Assembly: GCA_963663285.2 (NCBI GenBank)
Contig: CAXXNI010000004.1
Span: 1,240,001-1,304,000, forward strand
Reading direction: 5' to 3'
Length of the DNA: 64,000 nt
From: CAXXOK01 sp963663285
GTDB lineage: Bacteria > Bacillota > Clostridia > Christensenellales > Aristaeellaceae
The translations under genes and the position numbers were made by a program. Shown in pieces: positions 25,246 to 33,877 of this stretch (position 1 is the first letter of the stretch; each line of letters opens with the position of its first letter). The notes below the pieces were generated by a model. That model saw nothing but the letters and a program-made list of their open reading frames with translations. It searched no databases and was not told the origin of the DNA.

Positions 25246-26733
25246 ATGCAGCAAGCAAAGAAAAGCTTTCTTAAAAATATGGTAGGCTTTTCCATGACCT
25301 CGTGGATTTCCGTGCTGATCGGGCTCATTGCTTCGCCGATCGCTACACGCCTGTTCCTGCCGGATGAAATGGGTAAGCTGAATATGTTCAGCACCTATGC
25401 GGCACTGTTTGCTTCCATTGCCTATCTGGGGCTGGATCAGGCGTATGTGCGTTTTTTCCGGGAGCCTCCGGGCAAAAGTACGCGCAAGGGTATGTTTACC
25501 TTCTGCACGGCGGCACCGCTGGCTTTCAGCCTGCTTTCCTCTTTCGCACTTCTATTGATGTGGCAAAGCATCAGCGGCCGGGTGATGGATACGCCGGACT
25601 TCGGCATTTTTATTTGCCTGTGCGTGTACAGCTTCTGTCTGGTACAGTTCCGCTTTTTATCGCTGAACTACAGGATGGAGCAGAACGCGAAACTGTATAC
25701 AATACAGGGCGTTTTACAAGTGCTCATTACAAAGATCGCGTATCTTTCCATTGCACTGCACAGCGCGCAGGCCAGACCGGCGATTTTACTATTGACGGTG
25801 CTGATGGGTTCTTTTACCCTCATATTTACGCTGATACAACGCAAACGCTATACCATGGATTTTGTGCAAGAAGTCGATAAACCGTTTTTAAAGGAAATAT
25901 CCGCCTTTGCGGTGCCGCTGATGCCAATTGCAATTATTTCCACCCTCAATGGGTATGTAAGCACACTTTCGCTGGATGTATTGATGGATAAAGCCGCCGT
26001 AGGTATTTTTACGTCGGCGCTGGGATTGGCTTCTACCGTAAACGTGGTGCAGACGGGTTTTAATACCTATTGGGCACCTTATGTGTATGAGCATTACCAA
26101 AGCGACGACCGCAGCCGCTTTTTTACGGTACACCGCTTGATGGCTACATTACTGACTGGTTTTGGGCTAACATTTATACTATTTCAGCCAATCATTTTCC
26201 TGCTGCTGGGCGCGAAATTCCGCAGTTCCATCCTCTATTTTCCCTTCCTGTTTCTGGCTCCGATATGCTATTGTCTGGGCGAAACGACCGGGATGGGCAT
26301 TGGCATCTCTAAAAAAAGCTATTGGAACACGATTATTTTCAGCCTTTCTGCGATACTGAATGTAGCGCTTTGCTTTGTGCTCATCCCCTGGCTGGGTGCA
26401 ACGGGCGCGGCGATGGCATCGGCTGGAGCAGCCGTTATTACGCTATTGGTACGCACCGCTATTGGAGAAAAATACTTCAAAGCAATCTCGCAGTACCGAT
26501 ATTTGGGATTTGCGGTTGGGTTGATGCTAGCGGCGTCGTTCGGCAATTACTGGCTGGACGGGAACATGGCAGCGAAGTATGCGCTTTTAACGGTAATCTA
26601 TGCTTTGGCACTCTTCCTATTCCGTAAAGAAATAGCTATGCTGTGGGAAACGGTTCGGCAAATTGCGAAAGCTGGCGCCGGAGCACTCAAAAAACGGGGA
26701 AAGCAAAACACCGATAAAGGAGAACACAAATGA
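25246..26733 (+). CDS. Polysaccharide flippase (Wzx/MOP superfamily)
   Basis: A 495-residue protein with about 14 membrane helices and the family start FLKNMVGFSMTSWISVLIGL, followed by PIATRLFLPDEMGK. The short cytoplasmic C-terminus is basic (KKRGKQNTDKGEHK). Such proteins flip lipid-linked oligosaccharides across the membrane. It overlaps the glycosyltransferase by 4 bases, which supports a role in making a surface glycan. There is no full capsule cluster here. Confidence 0.9.
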   Translation: MQQAKKSFLKNMVGFSMTSWISVLIGLIASPIATRLFLPDEMGKLNMFSTYAALFASIAYLGLDQAYVRFFREPPGKSTRKGMFTFCTAAPLAFSLLSSFALLLMWQSISGRVMDTPDFGIFICLCVYSFCLVQFRFLSLNYRMEQNAKLYTIQGVLQVLITKIAYLSIALHSAQARPAILLLTVLMGSFTLIFTLIQRKRYTMDFVQEVDKPFLKEISAFAVPLMPIAIISTLNGYVSTLSLDVLMDKAAVGIFTSALGLASTVNVVQTGFNTYWAPYVYEHYQSDDRSRFFTVHRLMATLLTGFGLTFILFQPIIFLLLGAKFRSSILYFPFLFLAPICYCLGETTGMGIGISKKSYWNTIIFSLSAILNVALCFVLIPWLGATGAAMASAGAAVITLLVRTAIGEKYFKAISQYRYLGFAVGLMLAASFGNYWLDGNMAAKYALLTVIYALALFLFRKEIAMLWETVRQIAKAGAGALKKRGKQNTDKGEHK

Positions 26734-27896
26734 GTAAGCGGATTCTCTTAATCGCGGATGCCGGAAGCTTCTGGACGAAGCGTTATATTGAAAACCTATT
26801 ACTGCCGGATGGTTGGGAAGTCGTGATTTTTCCCATTTGGGAACCGGAAGGTAAGTTTGACGCGTATTACCGGGAACATGGGATAACGGTATACCGGGAT
26901 ACGCATACGCTGCCGGTAGTACGCCATATTCCGCGGCTGCGCATGTGGGCGCGTATTGCGGCTAACGCGCATGCACTGCGTAAGTACGGACCTTTTGATG
27001 CAATTCACAACCACTACCTGTCCCAACGGGATTTGGCGCTGGGGAAACGCATGCACCGTGCTTTTCCAAAGGCGCAATGGGTGTGCAGCTACTGGGGCAG
27101 CGATTTGCTGCGGTCAACCGGGCTGGAATTGAAACGGATGAAACGCTATCTGCTGGCGTGCGACCATGTAACGGTGCATTCGGCGCTGCATATTCAGCGT
27201 ATTGAAAAGGTGTTTGGCCAAAGCGTAGCCGCCAAGACGGCATTGGTGTATTTTGGGCAAACGGTATTTGCGGATATTGACCGTGTGCGCGCCATGGCGG
27301 ATCAAACCGCCTGCAAAGAGCATTTTGGACTGCCACCGGAAAAACCGGTGATTTGCCTTGGGTACAACGCATCGCCGACGCACCGGCACTTGCAGTTGCT
27401 GCAAGGATTGCAAACCTTGCCCGAAGAGACGCTGAAAAGCTGGTCATTGGTATTGCAGATGACCTACGGAAGTTTTGACGACAGCTATTTTGAAACGGTA
27501 CGGAAAGCGGCGGATGCCCTGCCCTGCAAAACCTTGATATTGACCGAGTTTATGGACGGAACCGAGAGCGCCTATCTGCGATTGGCGGCGGATGCGTTCG
27601 TACTGGCAATTCCTACGGACGCTTTTTCCGCGAGCCTGCAGGAGTATTTATATGCCGGTACGCAAGTGCTGCGCGCCAGTTGGCTACGGTATCCACAGCT
27701 GGAGGAGCTTGGCATTGAAACCGTAACCTTTACGGATCTTACGCAAGTGCCAGAGCTGTTGAAACAGCTGATCGGGCGGGAACTGAGTGAAGAAGAAAAA
27801 GAAAAGCGCGCCATGCTGGGTAAAAAATATGCCTGGGATACGGTACGCGATGGATGGCTGCAGCTTTATAAACCGGAGACGGCTGCCCGGCAGTAA
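26730..27896 (+). CDS. Glycosyltransferase, GT-B fold (GT4-like)
   Basis: A 388-residue cytoplasmic enzyme. The N-domain begins KRILLIADAGSFWTKRYIEN, and a donor-binding C-domain holds ICLGYNASPTHRH (about 208-220) and a late FVLAIPTDAFSASLQEYLYAG (about 291-311), where the usual E-x7-E region of GT4 would fall (the second part reads SLQEYLYAG). It ends with a motif typical of the C-terminal crossing helix. It should add a sugar to a lipid-linked or surface glycan flipped by the preceding protein. The exact sugar is not determinable. Confidence 0.82.
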   Translation: MSKRILLIADAGSFWTKRYIENLLLPDGWEVVIFPIWEPEGKFDAYYREHGITVYRDTHTLPVVRHIPRLRMWARIAANAHALRKYGPFDAIHNHYLSQRDLALGKRMHRAFPKAQWVCSYWGSDLLRSTGLELKRMKRYLLACDHVTVHSALHIQRIEKVFGQSVAAKTALVYFGQTVFADIDRVRAMADQTACKEHFGLPPEKPVICLGYNASPTHRHLQLLQGLQTLPEETLKSWSLVLQMTYGSFDDSYFETVRKAADALPCKTLILTEFMDGTESAYLRLAADAFVLAIPTDAFSASLQEYLYAGTQVLRASWLRYPQLEELGIETVTFTDLTQVPELLKQLIGRELSEEEKEKRAMLGKKYAWDTVRDGWLQLYKPETAARQ

Positions 27897-27915
27897 CGCG
27901 ATCCTGAAAAAGAAT

Positions 27916-27963
27916 AAAACACCCCCCGTTGTGTAAAAGATGAACACGGCGGGGGTGTTTTTC
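27916..27963 (+). terminator. Terminator of the flippase-glycosyltransferase unit
   Basis: AAAACACCCCCCGTTGTGT and ACACGGCGGGGGTGTTTT form a long stem with an 8-base loop and T-run. Confidence 0.85.
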
Positions 27964-28016
27964 TCGTGTTTTTGCTGGAACCAAATACACATTGGTAAAT
28001 AACGCGGGGAAGATGA

Positions 28017-28045
28017 TTGTTCCGGGATGTGGACTGTGCTATAAT
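28017..28045 (+). promoter_or_regulatory. Promoter of the two membrane-protein genes
   Basis: TTGTTC (28017-28022), 17-base spacer, perfect TATAAT (28040-28045). The leader of about 155 bases up to 28204 is AT-rich; I see no known riboswitch in it. Confidence 0.55.
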
Positions 28046-28204
28046 GCAACTATATTATATTGTAAGAATTGTAAATTCAATAGTATATCTATTCTCTTTA
28101 AAAAAATGTATATAAGATTGGGAATCCCGATTGGTTTTGTGGTGTAAATGGCAGAAGCAAGCAGACCATTTTCAATAACAACAGCGCAGAAAGGCGGTAT
28201 CCCA

Positions 28205-28648
28205 ATGAAGCAATACACAGCGGATGAACATGTACCCATGAAATTCCACAACCTCTATGTGTACTTTCTCAACCCGATTAAGATTATCGTACTGGGCGTA
28301 TTAACAGCGCTATCACTTGTATTGCTGCTCAATGCGGAAGTAATACCGGCGGAGTCACTGCAATATGAAGGCGTGCCGAACTTGATTGGAAGCTCGCTGC
28401 TGATGGGGCTTACCATTGCACTTGGGCTTGCGTTTCTGTTTGCGCTATTGGCGGAAATATTGCTGGCCAAAAGGCGTGTATTGGGTGTAACACTGTTGAT
28501 ATGCGGATTTCTGATGGACGTGGTAAGCGCAGGATCGGCTGTGGCAAACGCGGCGACGACGAACAATATACTCGTACTGGCGGGCAGCGTGCTGGTGGCG
28601 GCGCTGGTATGTATTTACTATTGGAAACGAGCGCGGTTGTTGCATTGA
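28205..28648 (+). CDS. Small membrane protein of unknown function
   Basis: 147 residues from ATG 28205 (AAAGGCGG upstream). Four membrane helices are visible at about 24-43, 58-82, 90-110 and 116-135, separated by very short loops. The N-terminus is soluble and the C-terminus basic (YWKRARLLH). I do not recognise the family. It lies 61 bases before the YugP-like protein and shares its promoter, so the two may work together. Confidence 0.6.
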   Translation: MKQYTADEHVPMKFHNLYVYFLNPIKIIVLGVLTALSLVLLLNAEVIPAESLQYEGVPNLIGSSLLMGLTIALGLAFLFALLAEILLAKRRVLGVTLLICGFLMDVVSAGSAVANAATTNNILVLAGSVLVAALVCIYYWKRARLLH

Positions 28649-28709
28649 AAAATCAGCCGTTAAAACAAAATAAGTATATACGAATGGATGCGGACGAGGA
28701 GGAACAGGA

Positions 28710-29504
28710 ATGAACGAGTTTACGGACGTTTTGCAAAGCAACCCGACAATCGCATGGAACGATCCACTGATGGGAGTCGCGCTGGTGCTGCTGGGGTTAT
28801 TGCTGCTGGCGGTTGTCATCGCAGGTGTGATGACGCTGGTACTGGGACTGAAATATTGGAAGTATAACCGTCAGCCGGTACAAAGTGGGCTCACCGGCAT
28901 GGAAACAGCGCGTAAATTGCTGGATGAAAGCGGACTTGCGGATGTGCAGGTGAAACCCGCCGGTTTCCTGCGTGCGCTGGTATACGGCAATTATTACAGC
29001 CGCCGTGCCAAAACGGTTTTTCTGCGGAAAAACATCGCAAACCGCAACAGCATAACGGCTGTCGGTGTGGCAACGCAGAAAACGGGGCTGGCCCTGCTGG
29101 ATCAGGAAGGCGATCCGCAATTCCGCGTGCGGGAGTCGCTGCGGGGCATCTTCCTGTTTGCGCCCGTGTTCTTCATTATCATCCTCATCGTAGGCGCTGG
29201 AATTGATTACCTTGTCAGCCATAGCATCGGGCAATGGACTACGATTTCGTCAATCATAGGTCTGCTGTATTATCTGGCGGCGACGGTGTATACGCTGTTT
29301 ACCATCACGACCGAGAAAAAAGCAGGCGCAACGGCGCGGGAAGCCCTTCGTGAAAAAGGCTTGATGAACACGGAAGAACTCGAAGCGTTTGCCAAGCTTC
29401 AACGGTATTATATTGTTAAATATATTTTGGACTTTGTGGTTACCCTGCTCCGTTTACTGCTGTATGTACTCAATCTGGTGTCGAAAGGCCAAAGCAAACG
29501 CTGA
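28710..29504 (+). CDS. YugP-like membrane protein without the zinc protease motif (pseudo-protease)
   Basis: 264 residues with membrane helices at about 19-47, 147-168, 176-198 and 238-255. Residues 58-140 align by eye with the Zn_peptidase_2 (YugP) family: GLTGMETARKLLDESGLADV, then RRAKTVFLRK and SITAVGVA. Family members continue with HEVGHA; here the same columns read Q123-K124-T125-G126-L127, so both zinc-binding histidines and the catalytic Glu are gone. A later TTEKKAGATARE region matches the family's PVEFxAS stretch and keeps a Glu. The protein can hardly be a protease; a scaffold or sensor role is inference. AGGAGG is the ribosome site. Confidence 0.78.
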   Translation: MNEFTDVLQSNPTIAWNDPLMGVALVLLGLLLLAVVIAGVMTLVLGLKYWKYNRQPVQSGLTGMETARKLLDESGLADVQVKPAGFLRALVYGNYYSRRAKTVFLRKNIANRNSITAVGVATQKTGLALLDQEGDPQFRVRESLRGIFLFAPVFFIIILIVGAGIDYLVSHSIGQWTTISSIIGLLYYLAATVYTLFTITTEKKAGATAREALREKGLMNTEELEAFAKLQRYYIVKYILDFVVTLLRLLLYVLNLVSKGQSKR

Positions 29505-29516
29505 TATACACACATG

Positions 29517-29558
29517 TGCACAAACAGCCGCAGACATTTGCCTGCGGCTGTTTGTGCA
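29517..29558. terminator. Strong bidirectional terminator
   Basis: CACAAACAGCCGCAG/CTGCGGCTGTTTGTG, 15-bp stem with an 8-base loop, between the convergent YugP-like and WG-repeat genes. Confidence 0.85.
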
Positions 29559-29567
29559 GGAATGGAA

Positions 29568-31187
29568 TTATGATTGCGCTGAATATTCCGCAACCGGTAT
29601 AGGAGTGCCGATTTGGTCGTACAGCGCGTATTGCATGTGTTTCTCCGTAAGGGTTTGCGTTTCACCATCCTCGGTGGTAACCGTTTGCTCCGTCGTAATG
29701 AACTTCCGCCCTTCTATGAACCCGTAGCGGCATTCAACCGGAACATCTGTATCGATGGTGAAACTGCGCATGGTTTTATTGATGTAAGTGATATTGCCAT
29801 CCTTGTCTTCTACAGCGGCGTAGGATGCGCTAAATGGCGATGCGTCTGTATAGGCGTTGATGATACGCAGTTTTCCGTTGGCGTCGATAAACCCATATTT
29901 GTTTTTATATGCAACACGGCAAAGTGTGTTGCTGTTAAAATCGTCCCGAATGCTCCACGTGGGCTTGATAATGATGGTGCCATCGGTTGCGACCAGCCCC
30001 CACAGCTTGTTCTGCCGTATCCATGCACGGTGGTAAATGGGATCAAAATCGGTAATTTCGCTGTATTTGATTCGCAGTATCACATTGCCTTCGGTATCGA
30101 TGAGGCCCCAACTGCTGCTTTTCTTGACGGCACATGCTCCATTTTGAAAGGTTTGCACGGCTGCGTAAGTCTGTTTGATCACCAGCTCATTTTGCGGGTT
30201 GATAAATCCCCAGCGTTTGGAAATCCGTACGCCGGCCAAGCCTTCGCTGAAGGAGGCAACGCCGGTGTATTGTAAATCAATCGAGATGTTTCCGTTTTCA
30301 TCAATAAAACCGTAATCGCCGTCCAGCGATACGCCCGCGTAGCCTTCGCTGAAAGGCAGCGCCGTTTCCCAAATGCAGCCGTCACCAAGGTAATCGCCGG
30401 TAGCAGGGTTGAGATATCCCCACAGCCCATCCGTTTTTACAGTAATATATTCATTTTTATAAGCGCCGATCTCTTCGTAGACGCCGCCGATAGGCTCTGC
30501 GGTGATGAGGTTATACAGATAACTGTTTTCGCCGTCTGTTACAGCGGCAACGCCATTCACCGTCCAAAGAATTTCGGTATAAATGGTGGGTACAACCAGC
30601 GTGCCATCGTTGCGTACAAGCCCATAGGTGCCTTCCAGCGGCTGTATATCGGTATCATCCAACTCGGTCGTGCCGCTGAACACAGCAGCGACCATGTACA
30701 AGTCCTCCGCGGTGAATGTGGTGGTATCACGATCGTGCAAAAGCAGGCTTTCACTGCGGAAAACCCGTTCAGTCCAGTCAAACTGAGGTGCGATTTGCCA
30801 ATCTCCACTGCTAGTCACATAACCGAATTGGTCATTCTGCGCGAAGCGATGCAATTGCATGGCTTCGGCTAGTGCCAGTTGGTAATCACTGTCCAGAAAG
30901 CCGGACAGATCGGCAAGCAGCTTTTTCGCTTCAACGGGGTTATCGCGCTGCATGTAGAGCAGTGCGTGGGCGTAATCGGCATACCGGTTTGCATCGCTTT
31001 GCGTACCAATGCCGGCGAAGGCGTTAATGGCATCCAGCAGGCTGCCCTCGTTTAACGAGGCCAACGCCGCCTGAAAGGCTGCCGAACTACCGGATGAAGA
31101 AGAGGAACCAACCAGGAAGTCCTCGCCCAGCGCAGCCAGCGGCAGGCATAGGGACAGGCAGAGCAATAACGTCACCAGTTTTTTCAT
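29568..31187 (-). CDS. Exported WG-repeat protein
   Basis: 539 residues from ATG 31187, which has a perfect AGGAGG. A signal peptide (MKKLVTLLLCLSLCLPLAALG) is followed by a Ser-rich stretch, a small helical region (about 40-115) and about eight WG repeats (FGYVTSSGDWQIAPQFD, YGFIDENGNISIDLQYTG, WGFINPQNELVIKQTYAA, WGLIDTEGNVILRIKYSE and others). WG repeats form beta-propeller-like binding surfaces in many secreted proteins; the ligand is unknown. It is a single gene with its own promoter, divergent from aspS. Confidence 0.85.
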   Translation of the reverse strand: MKKLVTLLLCLSLCLPLAALGEDFLVGSSSSSGSSAAFQAALASLNEGSLLDAINAFAGIGTQSDANRYADYAHALLYMQRDNPVEAKKLLADLSGFLDSDYQLALAEAMQLHRFAQNDQFGYVTSSGDWQIAPQFDWTERVFRSESLLLHDRDTTTFTAEDLYMVAAVFSGTTELDDTDIQPLEGTYGLVRNDGTLVVPTIYTEILWTVNGVAAVTDGENSYLYNLITAEPIGGVYEEIGAYKNEYITVKTDGLWGYLNPATGDYLGDGCIWETALPFSEGYAGVSLDGDYGFIDENGNISIDLQYTGVASFSEGLAGVRISKRWGFINPQNELVIKQTYAAVQTFQNGACAVKKSSSWGLIDTEGNVILRIKYSEITDFDPIYHRAWIRQNKLWGLVATDGTIIIKPTWSIRDDFNSNTLCRVAYKNKYGFIDANGKLRIINAYTDASPFSASYAAVEDKDGNITYINKTMRSFTIDTDVPVECRYGFIEGRKFITTEQTVTTEDGETQTLTEKHMQYALYDQIGTPIPVAEYSAQS

Positions 31188-31225
31188 AAAACCTCCTAAA
31201 GGCTTGAAGTGCTTTGTTTTCAACC

Positions 31226-31254
31226 ATTTTAGCATTTGCCCAAAGGAGCGTCAA
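31226..31254 (-). promoter_or_regulatory. Promoter of the WG-repeat gene
   Basis: On the minus strand: TTGACG (31249-31254), 17-base spacer, TAAAAT (31226-31231) with TG at the extended -10 position. Confidence 0.7.
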
Positions 31255-31332
31255 GGTATACCGGCGCTGAATATGTAACAGATTTCCAGTGTGCACATGT
31301 TATAATCTAACCGTATTTTTACTGTTTTCGGC

Positions 31333-31361
31333 TTGACAAGCGCATGCTGTGACTGTATAAT
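31333..31361 (+). promoter_or_regulatory. Promoter of the aspS-gat leader
   Basis: TTGACA (31333-31338), 17-base spacer, TATAAT (31356-31361): consensus sigma-A promoter. Confidence 0.9.
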
Positions 31362-31364
31362 TCC

Positions 31365-31672
31365 CGCAAGGCTATGACGGGAGGAGTACCTCCGACACGG
31401 AATCTTGCAGAGAGCCGCCGGTGCTGAAAACGCGGCAGATTCAACGGAGCGAAGAACAACCCTGAGCATCCGCCTGAAAAGCCGCTTGGCGGCGCAGTAG
31501 GCACGGACGGGTACGCCCGATACAGCGGAGGGAGATTTCGCAGCCGGATTTCGCCGGACAGCGTAGTTTCCGTCAAAGAGCGGGTCAACAATATGACCAA
31601 TGCGGGTGGTACCGCGGAAGCGTAAAATGTACGTCTTCCGCCCCGGAGGAATCGGGGCGGGAGGCGTTTTTT
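31365..31672 (+). promoter_or_regulatory. T-box riboswitch with an Asn (AAC) specifier ahead of aspS-gatC/gatA/gatB
   Basis: The leader holds the T-box CGGGTGGTACCGCG (31603-31616) and, in stem I, AGAGAGCC and GCTGAAAACGCGGC. By alignment with the metG leader (same six-base distance to GAGC and a purine after the codon) the specifier is AAC at 31455-31457; a second AAC follows at 31458-31460, and GAA (Glu) overlaps at 31454-31456. A terminator with stem CTTCCGCCCCG/CGGGGCGGGAG (about 31634-31663) and six T closes it. An Asn codon, not Asp, fits an operon that makes Asn-tRNA(Asn) by amidation. Confidence 0.88.
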
Positions 31673-31707
31673 CTATATCCCGCCGGGCAAGCAAGGAGGA
31701 AGCCAAA

Positions 31708-33807
31708 ATGTATCGTACACAGTACTGCGGCGCACTGCGCCGTGAGGACATCGGCAAACAGGCGACCGTTTGCGGCTGGGTGCTTACCCGCCGGGATATG
31801 GGCGGCGTGATCTTTGTGGACGTGCACGACCGCGAGGGCACACTGCAAACGGTGTTTGATCTGTCCATCGTGGACGCGGAAAGTTTCGCCGCGGCCGAAC
31901 GCCTGCGCAACCAGAGTGTGGTGCGCATTACGGGAGAAATCCGCCTGCGTGATGAAAGTACCTACAATCCCAGCATTCCGACCGGAGAAGTCGAGCTGGC
32001 TGCAACCGGCATGGAAGTGCTGTCCGCCGCCGAGGCGCTGCCGTTTTCCCTGACGGATGACGAGCCTGTGCGCGAGGAACTGCGCCTTACCTACCGTTAT
32101 CTGGATTTGCGCAGGCCACGGATGTATGAAGCGCTTCGTTTCCGCGCCAATCTTCAGCGGGAAGCGGAGAACTTTATGGATGAGCAGGGCTTTTTACAGG
32201 TGGAAACGCCCATTCTCACCAAATCCACGCCGGAGGGCGCACGCGATTATCTGGTGCCCAGCCGTATACATCCGGGTACGTTCTACGCCCTGCCGCAAAG
32301 CCCACAGATTTTTAAACAGCTGTTGATGGTGGGCGGCATTGATAAGTACTATCAAGTGGCGCGGTGTTTCCGCGATGAGGATTTGCGCGCCGACCGTCAG
32401 CCGGAGTTTACGCAGGTGGACTTGGAATGCAGTTTTGTGGAACAGGAGGATATTCTCTCGTTTCTGAAAACCCTGTTCACCACCTTGTATGAGCGTGTGA
32501 TGAAACGGCCGCTGGAGTTGCCCTTCAAGCGCCTGACTTGGCAGGAAGCGATGGACAGCTATGGCAACGATAAGCCGGATTTGCGATTTGATCTGCCGAT
32601 TGTGGATGTAAGCGGGGTGGCGGAGCAATCGTCCTTCGGGGTGTTTACCGACGCGATCAAGCATGGCGGCGTAGTGCGCTGCATCAATGTAAAAGGCGGC
32701 GGAAACCGCCTTACCCGTACCACTATCGAGCAGCTGACGACCTATGCCCAGAAGCTGGGCGCAAAGGGTATGGCGTGGATACTGTATAAGGCGGACGGCG
32801 AGATCAACAGCATTTTGCCCAAGTATTTCAGCGAGGAAAGCTGGGCGCAGCTGGAAAAAAGCATGGATGCACAACCCGGCGATTTTCTGCTGTTCTGCGC
32901 TGACCAGCTGGATTTGGTTCGCAAAGTGCTTAGCGGGCTGCGCGTGCGCTGCGGCGAACTGATGGAGCTGATTGATAAAAACACTTTCCAGTTCGCGTTG
33001 GTGACGGATTTCCCCATGTTTGAGTATAAGAAGGATGATAACCGCTATGCGGCGATGCACCATCCCTTCACCATGCCGTTTGAAGAGGACATCGACCTGA
33101 TGCAGGACGACGCCACCAAACCGCTGGTGCGCTCACAGGCGTACGACGTGGTGCTCAACGGCGTGGAGCTTGGCAGCGGCAGCGTTCGTATCCACAGGGC
33201 GGACGTGCAAAGCAAGGTGTTCAGCGCGCTTGGTTTTTCCAAAGAGGAAGCCAAGGAACGTTTTGGCTTCATGCTGGGGGCTTTCCGCTTCGGCACACCG
33301 CCGCACGCGGGCTTTGCCTTCGGATTGGACCGGCTGTGCATGCTGCTGACCGGCGCAAGCTCCCTGCGGGATGTCATTGCCTTTCCGAAAATCAAGGATG
33401 CAAGCTGCCCCATGACCAACGCGCCGGATTTTGTAGACCCCAAGCAGCTTGAGGAATTGAAGCTGGGCGTAAACGTAGCAGAAGAAATGAAGCGCGAGCA
33501 CGAAGAACAGATGACGCGCGAAACCGTGCGCAATACGGCGCTGCTGAGTATGCTCAGCTTATCCGCCAGCGACGAGCAGGCGATGGATAAGGATTTTCTG
33601 GGTATTGTGGATTTCGCGGGCGAGCTTTCCGCGTTGGACAGGCAGGCGCCGCAGGCACCGCGGCCGCGAAATGAACGCAGTGTGAATGTGCGCCCGGATG
33701 TTGCCCGGGAAAGCTTCCCGCTTGAAAAAGTGCTGCTGAATGCAAAAACCGTCAGCGGGCCGTACATCACCGTTCCCGAAACGTTTGATTCCGGCGCCGA
33801 AGCGTAA
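31708..33807 (+). CDS. aspS-gatC: Aspartyl-tRNA synthetase fused to GatC
   Basis: 699 residues, about 100 longer than usual bacterial AspRS (about 590). Residues 1-590 show the OB anticodon domain (YCGALRREDIGKQATVCGWV), class II motifs, the GAD insert and motif 3 FGLDRLCMLLTGASSLRD. Residues about 600-692 match GatC: LLSMLSLSASDEQAMDKDF, then GIVDFAGELSALD, and later NVRPD with a C-terminal GPYITVPETF. No separate gatC exists between aspS and gatA, which supports a true fusion. The enzyme charges Asp onto tRNA(Asp) and presumably tRNA(Asn). Met31 sits where discriminating enzymes have Leu and many non-discriminating ones His. AGGAGG fixes the start. Confidence 0.9.
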   Translation: MYRTQYCGALRREDIGKQATVCGWVLTRRDMGGVIFVDVHDREGTLQTVFDLSIVDAESFAAAERLRNQSVVRITGEIRLRDESTYNPSIPTGEVELAATGMEVLSAAEALPFSLTDDEPVREELRLTYRYLDLRRPRMYEALRFRANLQREAENFMDEQGFLQVETPILTKSTPEGARDYLVPSRIHPGTFYALPQSPQIFKQLLMVGGIDKYYQVARCFRDEDLRADRQPEFTQVDLECSFVEQEDILSFLKTLFTTLYERVMKRPLELPFKRLTWQEAMDSYGNDKPDLRFDLPIVDVSGVAEQSSFGVFTDAIKHGGVVRCINVKGGGNRLTRTTIEQLTTYAQKLGAKGMAWILYKADGEINSILPKYFSEESWAQLEKSMDAQPGDFLLFCADQLDLVRKVLSGLRVRCGELMELIDKNTFQFALVTDFPMFEYKKDDNRYAAMHHPFTMPFEEDIDLMQDDATKPLVRSQAYDVVLNGVELGSGSVRIHRADVQSKVFSALGFSKEEAKERFGFMLGAFRFGTPPHAGFAFGLDRLCMLLTGASSLRDVIAFPKIKDASCPMTNAPDFVDPKQLEELKLGVNVAEEMKREHEEQMTRETVRNTALLSMLSLSASDEQAMDKDFLGIVDFAGELSALDRQAPQAPRPRNERSVNVRPDVARESFPLEKVLLNAKTVSGPYITVPETFDSGAEA

Positions 33808-33877
33808 CCGTTGCCACTTGGCTGCCTATGTGCCATAAACCGGGGGACGCTGTCCCCGATTGGAAAGGAGCCCCGCT

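Noticed and set aside
32194..33063. Minus-strand open frame of about 289 codons inside aspS-gatC
   Set aside because: Antisense to a conserved synthetase domain; no family match or start signals.
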